A stretch of DNA of 61,074 nucleotides from NCBI GenBank assembly GCA_904395815.1, contig CAJFOC010000007.1, positions 1-61,074 of the forward strand, given 5' to 3'. Of this stretch, positions 40,395 through 47,941 are shown piece after piece (the first letter of the stretch is position 1; the number at the start of each line of letters is the position of its first letter). Position numbers and translations under genes: made by a program. The notes beneath the pieces were generated by a model. The model made no database searches and was not told the origin of the DNA. It was given only the letters and a program-made list of their open reading frames with translations. The DNA is from an uncultured Holdemania sp. (GTDB lineage Bacteria > Bacillota_I > Bacilli_A > Erysipelotrichales > Erysipelotrichaceae).

Positions 40395-41798
40395 ATGTCC
40401 ATCGAAAATTATCAGCAGGAGCTGATTCAGCTGCAGCAGACGTTATGGGACTATGCCGAAACCGGATTTCGGGAAGTGCGTTCCTGCGCTGTCATGACCG
40501 ATTTTCTGCGCCGGCATGGTTTTGAAGTGACGGTTGGCCTCTGCGGCATGGATACCGCCTTTGTCGGCGTCTGGGGCAGCGGCAAACCGGTCATCTGTCT
40601 GTTGGCGGAATATGACGCGCTGTATGGAATGAGTCAGGAAGCGGATGTTCCCCACTATCAGCCGATACCCGATCAGGATACCGGTCACGGATGCGGCCAT
40701 CATCTGTTAGCAGCCGGCTCCATCGGCGCCGCCCTGCTGGTCAAGGATGTTCTTCAGGCTCAGGGCTTGCCGGGGACGATCAAGATCGTCGGCTGTCCGG
40801 CGGAAGAAAGCGGCAGCGGCAAAGCCTATCTGGCGCGCGATGGCTTTTTCCATGACGCCGATATGGCGATCACCTGGCATCCATCCACAATCAACATCGT
40901 CTCCACCGGCTCGCATCAATCCTGCATTCAGTGTTATTTTCGCTTTCACGGCGTCGCCAGTCATGCCGCCGGCAATCCGGAAGCCGGACGCAGCGCTCTG
41001 GATGCCGCCGAACTGATGAGCGTCGGCGTCAATTACCTGCGTGAGCATATGGATTCCAGAGAACGAGTTCACTACGCTTATATCCATGCCGGCGGACAGT
41101 CTCCCAACGTCGTTCAGGCGGAAGCGGAAGTCAAATATCTTGTCCGTTCCACAACCAACGCCCGATGTCAGAAGCTGTATGAACGGGTGATTCGCGTAGC
41201 CGAAGGGGCGGCGCTGATGACCGGCACCACGGTGGAGGTCATCTTTGACGAAGGGCTCAGCAATGTCATCCCCAATTTTACCCTTGAGCGTGTACTGGAA
41301 CAGTCGTTTCTCAATATCGGCGCACCCCAGTATACCCCGCAAGAACGCGCCTATGCCCAACGCTTCCGCGATACCTGCGAATGCGATCCGCAGGATGAAA
41401 TCACGCCGGCTATCCGGGATCCGCAGCAGCTGATCGACAACATGAAAACCAGCCCGATCTGTGATCTCGTACTCCGTCACAACAGCACGGAAGAGTGCGC
41501 CATGGGGTCTACCGACGTTGGCGATGTCAGCTGGGTCATTCCAACCGCTCAGATCAACACCGCCTGTTACAGCTATGGCGCTGGCGGACACAGCTGGCAA
41601 TGGGTTGCCCAGGGCAAGTCGTCTTTGGCCTCCAAAGGCATGCTGCTGGCGGCGGAAGTCATGGCGGATGCTGTCATCACCTGCTTCACGCACCCCGAGC
41701 TGATCGCGCAGGCGCAGGATGAATTCCGGCAGCGTCTGAACGGACAGACCTATGTTTCGCTGATTCCAAAAGAGGTTTCACCGCATATCATAGAATAA
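40395..41798 (+). CDS. M20-family amidohydrolase, AbgB-like
   Basis: A 467-residue M20D-type peptidase/amidohydrolase. Visible are GSGKPVICLLAEYDAL, the metal-site GHGCGHHLLAAG, GCPAEESGSGKAYL and FHGVASHAAGNPEAGRSALD in the dimerisation lid. It resembles AbgB, which cleaves p-aminobenzoyl-glutamate, but the substrate cannot be settled from sequence. The ATG at 40395 follows AAGGGGG; the open frame further upstream has no site. It is a single-gene unit. Confidence 0.88.
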   Translation: MSIENYQQELIQLQQTLWDYAETGFREVRSCAVMTDFLRRHGFEVTVGLCGMDTAFVGVWGSGKPVICLLAEYDALYGMSQEADVPHYQPIPDQDTGHGCGHHLLAAGSIGAALLVKDVLQAQGLPGTIKIVGCPAEESGSGKAYLARDGFFHDADMAITWHPSTINIVSTGSHQSCIQCYFRFHGVASHAAGNPEAGRSALDAAELMSVGVNYLREHMDSRERVHYAYIHAGGQSPNVVQAEAEVKYLVRSTTNARCQKLYERVIRVAEGAALMTGTTVEVIFDEGLSNVIPNFTLERVLEQSFLNIGAPQYTPQERAYAQRFRDTCECDPQDEITPAIRDPQQLIDNMKTSPICDLVLRHNSTEECAMGSTDVGDVSWVIPTAQINTACYSYGAGGHSWQWVAQGKSSLASKGMLLAAEVMADAVITCFTHPELIAQAQDEFRQRLNGQTYVSLIPKEVSPHIIE

Positions 41799-41859
41799 AA
41801 TCGGCTGCGGACAAGATGGAAAGCGAAAAAAACGATTGTAAAAACAGAAAATGAAAACC

Positions 41860-41895
41860 AAAACCCCTTGCGTCTGAACCAGCGCAAGGGGTTTT
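41860..41895. terminator. Bidirectional terminator between M20 and HAD genes
   Basis: AAAACCCCTTGCG and CGCAAGGGGTTTT form a 13-bp stem with a 10-nt loop and T-runs on both strands. Confidence 0.92.
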
Positions 41896-41989
41896 CCATC
41901 ATGATTCCTGCCTCTTTGCAGCAGGTTTTTCTGTTCTTTTTGCTGGCGGATGGATGGGATTCGATCAGGAATGCGCGGCAAAGCGATGT

Positions 41990-42751
41990 TTACTGATCAA
42001 GCAGCCAGTCGATGCATGCGCCAACCGAATCAAACACTTTGCATGCCGCCTGATGGACCCGCGGATCCGCATTGCAGACGGCAAAGCCGTGAAAGGCTTC
42101 AATCATCGGCAAGTCGTTCACTCCATCGCCGATCACTGACAAGTCCGCCTCCTGGCGTTCGCCCCATAACGCTTTCAGACCGGTTTGCTTACTGACGCCC
42201 CAGGCGGAGGCATCGATCATTCCCTGATTGTAGTGAAAAGCGATTTTTCCATCAAATTCCATTTCCAGCTCCTGCAAAAGCGCCTGTGCCGCAAGGGGAG
42301 AGCCGGGATTGAGAAACAGCGAATTGATCCGTCCCGCCCTCAGTAGCGCTTCTCCGTCAGTAACAGCCTTATTCATCATCGAGGATGCCTGTGAACCGAC
42401 CGTTCCGGTCTGCACAATGCCGAACCGGTCGCCATCGCTGACGCCAAACAGAATCTCAGGCCACTGCCGCAGAAAGCGAATCAGCGCTTCCCAATCCTGC
42501 CGGGCCAGATCAAAGCGATGCAGCACACGCAGCTGCTGGTCCACAACGATTCCGCCGTTATTTCCAATCACAAAGTCAAACGGAATCTGCAGCGGTCCAG
42601 CCTCGCACATCAGCATGGCGATGGACCGCCCGGTCACGATGCCAAACTGATGGCCATGGTGGCGAAAGCGCTGAATAGCGTTCAGATCCTGCGGTTCTAT
42701 GCGTCCCTGCCGTTTCAGCGTTCCGTCGAAATCGGATGCCAGAATTTTCAT
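41990..42751 (-). CDS. HAD-IIB (Cof-type) phosphatase (2)
   Basis: A 253-residue HAD hydrolase. Motif I is LASDFDGTL, motif II IVTGRS, and motif IV VIGDGVNDLPMI. It has the C2 cap of Cof-like sugar phosphatases. The ATG at 42751 begins 2 nt after the nagA stop; an ATG at 42766 lies directly against AAGGA and is less likely. Co-expression with nagA suggests an amino-sugar-related phosphatase (inference). Confidence 0.82.
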   Translation of the reverse strand: MKILASDFDGTLKRQGRIEPQDLNAIQRFRHHGHQFGIVTGRSIAMLMCEAGPLQIPFDFVIGNNGGIVVDQQLRVLHRFDLARQDWEALIRFLRQWPEILFGVSDGDRFGIVQTGTVGSQASSMMNKAVTDGEALLRAGRINSLFLNPGSPLAAQALLQELEMEFDGKIAFHYNQGMIDASAWGVSKQTGLKALWGERQEADLSVIGDGVNDLPMIEAFHGFAVCNADPRVHQAACKVFDSVGACIDWLLDQ

Positions 42752-42753
42752 TC

Positions 42754-43938
42754 TCAGACGGCGCATTCCTTCAGAAATTCCGGATTGAACAGATCCGATT
42801 CCTTTTCCCGATCAAAGACGCACCGGCCTTCCACAAAGGTTTTCAGCACCTGAAAATCGTCGCTGACCAGGATGAAATCCGCATCCTTGCCGGCAGCCAG
42901 CACACCCTTGTTGTCTGCACCGTAAACCCGGGCCGGATTGCGGGAACTCATTTTGACAATGTCTTCCAGCGGCAGATTCAGGTTTTCCTTCAGATTGCGC
43001 ATGCCGCGAATCACCGGCAGGGTGGATCCCATCAGACGGCCGGTATCCGTCAGACAATAGCCCTGCTCGTCCACATTCACAAATTCCATCCCCGAAACAC
43101 GGTAACGTCCCGCCGGGGCGCCGGCCATCGGCACATTATCGGAGACCATCATCACTTTTTCCAGCGGATTGCGCTTTACCCGCAGCATCAGTTCTATCAT
43201 TTCATTGGACACATGCAGACCATCGCAGATCAGCTCGTTGTACACCTCGTCATTCAACAGACAGGCGCCCAGACCGCCCATCCGGCGATGATGAATGCCG
43301 GACATCACGTTGGCGGTATGCGTGGTGACGGTGATGCCCCACTCGAAGGATTGCAGGGCTTCGCGATAATCCGCATTGCTGTGGGCAAAGGCACAGCGCA
43401 CGCCGTGAGAGGTCAGAAACTCAATCGCTTTTTGAGCACCGGGCAGTTCAGGAGCGATGGCCACCAGCTTCAGCATGCCTTCAGCACGGTTCACCATGTG
43501 TTCCAGATAACCGATCTCAATATCCGGGTGTCCCCTGTCTATCCCTTTTTCTCCTACCCGATTCAAATACGGACCTTCGCTGTGAATGCCGATCGGCCGC
43601 GCTCCGTCGATCTCCGTGCGGCTGACCGCCGCCACCGTCGAAAACAGATCCACGCAGGCCGTGGCCAGACAGGCGGTCACTCCTTGTGAAGCGAGTCCTT
43701 TCAGATAGCCGCGAACCGCCTTTTCATTATCCAGCTGAGAACTCATCAGACTGTATCCCATCGTTCCATGATTATGAGTATCGATAATTCCCGGCAGAAT
43801 CCAGTTTTTCCCGGCATCTTCCGTCACGGCGACCCGGGCGCTCAATGGCAGAATTTCCGTAATCCGCCCCTGTTCCACATTCAAAATCCCTCCGACAATC
43901 CCCTGCTCAGTGACAATACGCTCACCACGAACAAACAT
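42754..43938 (-). CDS. nagA: N-acetylglucosamine-6-phosphate deacetylase
   Basis: NagA (394 residues) removes acetate from GlcNAc-6-P. The metal site GIIDTHNHG and HSEGPYLN, then FAHSNADY and THTANVMSG, are conserved; the catalytic Asp sits in MVSDNVPMAG. The ATG at 43938 has AAGGAGGAG at 5 nt. No nagB is adjacent. It is transcribed with the following HAD gene from the promoter at 44181-44209. Confidence 0.93.
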   Translation of the reverse strand: MFVRGERIVTEQGIVGGILNVEQGRITEILPLSARVAVTEDAGKNWILPGIIDTHNHGTMGYSLMSSQLDNEKAVRGYLKGLASQGVTACLATACVDLFSTVAAVSRTEIDGARPIGIHSEGPYLNRVGEKGIDRGHPDIEIGYLEHMVNRAEGMLKLVAIAPELPGAQKAIEFLTSHGVRCAFAHSNADYREALQSFEWGITVTTHTANVMSGIHHRRMGGLGACLLNDEVYNELICDGLHVSNEMIELMLRVKRNPLEKVMMVSDNVPMAGAPAGRYRVSGMEFVNVDEQGYCLTDTGRLMGSTLPVIRGMRNLKENLNLPLEDIVKMSSRNPARVYGADNKGVLAAGKDADFILVSDDFQVLKTFVEGRCVFDREKESDLFNPEFLKECAV

Positions 43939-44180
43939 TTCCACTCCTCCTTCAGATCGTGATCGGTGATCAGCTCGATCTGATGCGGTCTGAGACGATA
44001 GTTCACGGCGCTCCTTCTGTATGCCGGATTGACGTTCAGTGAACCGCATGCATCAGATCTTTTCAGTCAAGCCGCAATCAGAGACAATCCCGGTTGTTTG
44101 CTTCGCGATACTGCCAGGAAAACAGAAATCGCATGGCGGACAGCTTTGGATTGCGGACTCTGCCCTATTCTGTCTCTTTC

Positions 44181-44209
44181 AGAATACCCCCCGTAATCGG
44201 ATCGGTCAA
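44181..44209 (-). promoter_or_regulatory. Promoter of nagA
   Basis: Minus-strand TTGACC (44204-44209), 17-bp spacer, TATTCT (44181-44186). Confidence 0.6.
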
Positions 44210-44275
44210 GCCGTTCTCTTTCTTTTCCGCTTTTATCATCATTCCCGGCTGCGATGGCGGCCGCTTTCCTTCAAA

Positions 44276-44307
44276 AACAAAAAATGCCAGAATTTCACTT
44301 CTGACAT
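44276..44307 (-). terminator. Terminator of the lipoprotein gene
   Basis: ATGTCAGAA pairs with TTCTGGCAT (one G-T pair; 44284-44307), followed on the minus strand by TTTTTTGTTTTT. Confidence 0.85.
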
Positions 44308-44320
44308 TTTTCTGTTTCAA

Positions 44321-45073
44321 TTAGTATTCCTGATAAGAATCAAGATCTTCCGGGAAAGCGATCGTCACGTTGTTCAGGTTCTTATAATCAATGGTCATCG
44401 CCATATTGAAGTTGATCGTCTCGCCCTCAGCGCCCATATCCATATCGATGTTCAATACCATCTGTTTTACCTGGGCATTCTTATCGATCAGCGTCGTCGC
44501 GCTCGCGTCGTTAATCTGAATTTCGGCTCCCGGGATCTGTTGCTGCAGCGTGGACAGCTGATCGCCAAGATATTCATTCATCAGATCCTGACTCATCTGA
44601 TAGGAAATCAGATAGTCCTCGCCCTGTTTTTCAGAAGTCAGATTCAGCATGACGGAAGGGTCATAGGCATCCAGTTCCACCTGGTCTACCGAGCTGTCGA
44701 TTCCGGAATCAGCCGCCGAGGTCTTCACCTTGGTGCCAAGCATATCCATATAGATCATGTTGTCTTTCAAATACATGGTCATGTCCTGTCCGGCAGCGCT
44801 GACCGCGATTTCCGCTTCCGGAGTATCGCTGTTGATTCCTCTGATTTTCATCGTCGTCAGCGAATCCTGCGTCATCGTTTCCCCGTTGTATGACATCGTC
44901 AGTTCCATGTTCATTTCGGCTTCGAGCTCATTGATTCCCTGCATGACCTCGACGCTTTTCTGATATTGTTCCTCCGCGCTCATACCGTCAAGATTGACTG
45001 ATGCCGCTGTGCCATTGGAACAGCCCGCCATCAGCAAAAGTGCTAATGCCAAAGTCAGAATTTTTTTCATCAT
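44321..45073 (-). CDS. Secreted lipoprotein, DUF6612-like
   Basis: A 250-residue lipoprotein (lipobox LLMAGC). The mature part is acidic and beta-rich, with regular strands such as TMYLKDNMIYMDMLGTKV, as in LppX/LolA-like domains that bind hydrophobic molecules. Function unknown. The ATG at 45073 or the next codon can be used, after GAGG. A TTGTAC-17-TATAGT promoter lies near 45105-45133. It forms a single-gene unit. Confidence 0.75.
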   Translation of the reverse strand: MMKKILTLALALLLMAGCSNGTAASVNLDGMSAEEQYQKSVEVMQGINELEAEMNMELTMSYNGETMTQDSLTTMKIRGINSDTPEAEIAVSAAGQDMTMYLKDNMIYMDMLGTKVKTSAADSGIDSSVDQVELDAYDPSVMLNLTSEKQGEDYLISYQMSQDLMNEYLGDQLSTLQQQIPGAEIQINDASATTLIDKNAQVKQMVLNIDMDMGAEGETINFNMAMTIDYKNLNNVTIAFPEDLDSYQEY

Positions 45074-45402
45074 TTTTCCTCTTTTCGTCTTCTTAAGTCT
45101 ACTATAGAGGAAATTGTCGAAAAGTACAAGCTACATTTGTCAAAACGGATCCAGCAGCAGTAATCTTAACAATTTCTTATCCGAAAAAAGAACAAGGACG
45201 AACATCAGCCTGTTCTCACAGACGATGGAAACGGTACGATGATAAAGTTTTACGAGGATCTGATTCAGCCATCAGAGAGATAGAGATACCTCACCTTCCT
45301 TAATCGGAGAGTGGGGACTTTTATTGAATTCCGACACATCAATATCATGCCAAAATCGTGCCATATAATAAAAAAGCCCTTAATTAAAGGCTCAAATTGT
45401 TA
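45074..45402. other. Intergenic region between lipoprotein gene and tRNA operon
   Basis: Holds the lipoprotein promoter near 45100 and the tRNA operon terminator at 45370-45392. The middle (about 45150-45360) contains no gene or repeat I can support. Confidence 0.5.
45370..45392 (-). terminator. Terminator of the tRNA operon
   Basis: Minus-strand AGCC...GGCT stem around TTTAATTAA, followed by TTTTTT. Confidence 0.7.
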
Positions 45403-45476
45403 TGGAGCGGATGATGGGAATCGAACCCACGTGGCCAGCTTGGAAGGCTGAAGTTCTACCATTGAACTACATCCGC
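45403..45476 (-). tRNA. tRNA-Gly (anticodon TCC)
   Basis: 74 nt with encoded CCA; acceptor GCGGATG/CATCCGC, anticodon loop CTTCCAA. Last gene of the six-tRNA operon. Confidence 0.95.
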
Positions 45477-45484
45477 AATAAGAA

Positions 45485-45560
45485 TGGTGTCCCGGAAAGG
45501 AATCGAACCTTCGACCCACTGATTAAAAGTCAGTTGCTCTACCGCCTGAGCTACCGGGAC
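45485..45560 (-). tRNA. tRNA-Lys (anticodon TTT)
   Basis: 76 nt with encoded CCA; acceptor GTCCCGG/CCGGGAC, anticodon loop CTTTTAA. Confidence 0.95.
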
Positions 45561-45577
45561 GACTGTGACCAGCAAAT

Positions 45578-45653
45578 TGGCTGGGGCACCTGGGGTCGAA
45601 CCAGGGAAATGACAGAGTCAAAGTCTGTTGCCTTACCGCTTGGCTATGCCCCA
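45578..45653 (-). tRNA. tRNA-Gln (anticodon TTG)
   Basis: About 75 nt with encoded CCA; begins TGGGGCATAGCC, anticodon loop CTTTGAC, as in other bacterial tRNA-Gln. Confidence 0.95.
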
Positions 45654-45667
45654 ATAGCTAAAATCAA

Positions 45668-45752
45668 TGGTGGAGAGGGGCAGATTCGAACTGCCGAACC
45701 CGTTGGGAATTGATTTACAGTCAACCGCGTTTAGCCACTTCGCTACCTCTCC
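45668..45752 (-). tRNA. tRNA-Tyr (anticodon GTA)
   Basis: 85 nt with encoded CCA and a long variable arm; anticodon loop CTGTAAA. Confidence 0.95.
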
Positions 45753-45758
45753 AACTCC

Positions 45759-45834
45759 TGGTGCCGACTATAGGAATCGAACCTACAACCTACTGATTAC
45801 AAATCAGTTGCTCTGCCAATTGAGCTAAGTCGGC
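45759..45834 (-). tRNA. tRNA-Thr (anticodon TGT)
   Basis: 76 nt with encoded CCA; acceptor GCCGACT/AGTCGGC, anticodon loop TTTGTAA. Confidence 0.95.
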
Positions 45835-45842
45835 AAAAAAAA

Positions 45843-45918
45843 TGGTGGAGGCTGAGGGGCTCGAACCCCCGACCCTCTGCTTGTAAGGCAGACGCTCTCC
45901 CAACTGAGCTAAGCCTCC
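45843..45918 (-). tRNA. tRNA-Val (anticodon TAC)
   Basis: 76 nt with encoded CCA; acceptor GGAGGCT/AGCCTCC, anticodon loop CTTACAA. First gene of the tRNA operon. Confidence 0.95.
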
Positions 45919-45948
45919 ATTTTTCAGCTTACTTATCAGTGCTTTAAT

Positions 45949-45977
45949 AATATACCACAACTAAAAAGAACCGTCAA
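45949..45977 (-). promoter_or_regulatory. Promoter of the tRNA operon
   Basis: Minus-strand TTGACG (45972-45977), 17-bp spacer, TATATT (45949-45954), 30 bp before tRNA-Val. Confidence 0.75.
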
Positions 45978-46189
45978 TAATGTTTTTGAAAATATCGAAG
46001 GTTTTAATAGAAATTCATGACGTGAAACGAACCGATCTTTTCTCCTGCTGAAAACTCCGGCTTTTCAGGCATCTGTCCACACTTCCGATTCCACCGTTTT
46101 TCCCAATGCAACGGACTGGCAGGCTTCCCGTTTCTGCAGAATTTTGAAACAGGAAGTCCCGCTGCCCATCCTTCACAGATCAGGCGCCG

Positions 46190-47761
46190 TTATTTCTCTG
46201 CCGGCGTCTGATTTTCCGTTTCCTCATCCTGCGGCTGATAAGGAGTCATCCACGTCTCACTGCGTGCCATCAGATCGGCCTGCGCTTCTTCCGGAGTCAT
46301 TTCCATGCTGAATACCTTTCTCATCATATCCAGAATATCCAGCTCTTCCAGCATGGTCCATCCTCGTACAGACGGATCTTGCTGGAAAGCTACCATCGAT
46401 TCCTCTTGAGAATACGCAAACGCGTCCATCAGCTGTTTTCGATTTTCCGACCCAAAATTCAGATACAGTTTGGCAACTTCTTCGGATTCAGCTTTTTCTT
46501 CCCCTTCCGCCAAAACAGGACGACGATCAGCCCAATCCGTTTCCGTCACTGCCGCAATCTCATCGGTACAGTCAAGATACAGCTGAATTCCCGCCTCGCT
46601 GCGAATCAGCCGCAGCACTTCGTTGGCCGCGGAAGGATACTCTGTCTGCGCGCTGATCAGATATCCGCGGCTCTGCGCCAGCGGCGATAAAGTCTGGCCC
46701 TGCCAGGAAGGCATTTTGGAGAACCAGAAATCCTGCTGTTCGATTTCCTCCTGTTCCTGATAGAACATCCAGGTTCCGACCATGGAAAACGGTGAAATCA
46801 GTTTCTCCAGATAAACGTCATATTGCCATCCTTCCTTCAGCGCCTGCCGGTTTAACTCTGAAAAACTGCGGTTCTGCTCCTCCATCACCGCTTCCGTCGC
46901 GGCAGGCTGCGGATCCGAAACCGGCTGTTCGACCGCCTCCGCTGCGACAGCCGATTCATCCGGCACGACTTCCGCTTCTTCCAGATACCAGCTGTATCCT
47001 CCCAGAAAGCGCAGAAACTGTAATGCCTGCAAAAACTCCGGACTATCAAATCCGGGCTTTAGCGCATCCCAGGAAGAGAAGAAACGAAATCCGCCGGCAC
47101 TCAGCCACACCACTGATGACCACAGATCACTGAAAGAAACCGGCAAGATTGCCGTGACCGTCTGGTCTTTCACTCTCTGGACGGTTCCATCCCATGCCTT
47201 TGCCAGCTCGGCCAGTTTCTCAAACGAGTCAAAATCATCCACCAGACCATCCTGATTGTTGTCCGCAACCGCATAGCCCAGCTCCTGAAGCATCGTCACG
47301 TTGGTTGAAAACACCATGCCATAGTAACTCATCGGCACATAATACAGCGCTTCGCTATTCAGCAATTCTCCGAACTGCTGCGGAAAATAAGGACGCAGCT
47401 GATCGGCCAGATCTTCGTTCACCGGCTGAAAATACCCGAGAATCTGCGCCGCATCGGAGCTCCACATCAAAGCCAGATCGGTCTTGCTCTGCATCCAGCT
47501 GACCGCATCGTACGTGCTGGCCAGAACCGGTTCAATCACATCCGGATGTTCCGGATGAACCTGGTTCCACAATTCCACCAGCGCTTCCCCATACTCTTCA
47601 TGATCCACCATAACGCGTATGACCGCATTGTCCTCAATTTGAAACTGACCTGTTTCCTCATCATAACAGACCACTCCGTTTTCCGCCACGCAGGGTTTTT
47701 CCTGCGCACATCCGGCAAGCGCCAGCAGACTGCACAGCAGAACAGTCATCCACCTTCTCAT
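46190..47761 (-). CDS. ABC-type solute-binding lipoprotein
   Basis: A 523-residue lipoprotein (lipobox LALAGC) of the family-1 extracellular solute-binding type, as used for oligosaccharides. PMSYYGMVFSTN and the C-terminal helices fit this fold. Two insertions stand out: an EF-hand-like calcium loop, DNNQDGLVDDFDSF, and a Glu/Ala/Pro-rich stretch near residues 265-295. No permease or ATPase genes are adjacent. The ATG at 47761 follows GAGG at 8 nt. It diverges from the GH13 gene across a shared cre site. Confidence 0.8.
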   Translation of the reverse strand: MRRWMTVLLCSLLALAGCAQEKPCVAENGVVCYDEETGQFQIEDNAVIRVMVDHEEYGEALVELWNQVHPEHPDVIEPVLASTYDAVSWMQSKTDLALMWSSDAAQILGYFQPVNEDLADQLRPYFPQQFGELLNSEALYYVPMSYYGMVFSTNVTMLQELGYAVADNNQDGLVDDFDSFEKLAELAKAWDGTVQRVKDQTVTAILPVSFSDLWSSVVWLSAGGFRFFSSWDALKPGFDSPEFLQALQFLRFLGGYSWYLEEAEVVPDESAVAAEAVEQPVSDPQPAATEAVMEEQNRSFSELNRQALKEGWQYDVYLEKLISPFSMVGTWMFYQEQEEIEQQDFWFSKMPSWQGQTLSPLAQSRGYLISAQTEYPSAANEVLRLIRSEAGIQLYLDCTDEIAAVTETDWADRRPVLAEGEEKAESEEVAKLYLNFGSENRKQLMDAFAYSQEESMVAFQQDPSVRGWTMLEELDILDMMRKVFSMEMTPEEAQADLMARSETWMTPYQPQDEETENQTPAEK

Positions 47762-47846
47762 TGATTTCACCTCAACCGATCTTATTGTAAACTGTTTTTA
47801 TGGTATCAGAGTTCTTCTGTCTTGACAAGAAATAACCTGTCGTCTC

Positions 47847-47860
47847 TGTAATCGCTATCA
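47847..47860. promoter_or_regulatory. Perfect cre (CcpA) site between SBP and GH13 genes
   Basis: TGTAATCGCTATCA matches TGWAANCGNTNWCA at all 14 positions. It lies 19 bp upstream of a possible SBP promoter (minus-strand TTGTCA at 47823-47828, 17 bp, TACCAT) and downstream of TTGACA (47822-47827) on the plus strand. Confidence 0.65.
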
Positions 47861-47941
47861 TTTCATGCCGCAGGAATCTGTTTTCATGATAGAATAAATT
47901 TGTCTATACGGGAAATTCATTTTCGTCAAGGAGCGATCTGC

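Larger units (their letters stand above)
43939..44320. other. Long leader/intergenic region upstream of nagA
   Basis: Contains the nagA promoter (44181-44209), a leader of about 240 nt, and the terminator of the lipoprotein gene (44276-44307). In the leader, AGATCG (43954-43959) and CGATCT (43976-43981) flank a TGATC-rich palindrome. A GTG with AAGGAG upstream (near 44008) opens a short frame (MNYRLRPHQIELITDHDL and onward) overlapping the nagA start. It may be a leader peptide, but I cannot support it further. Confidence 0.5.

Noticed and set aside
41990-42751. HAD gene as nagB-like partner of nagA
   Set aside because: The motifs are plainly of the HAD-IIB phosphatase type, not of the deaminase fold.
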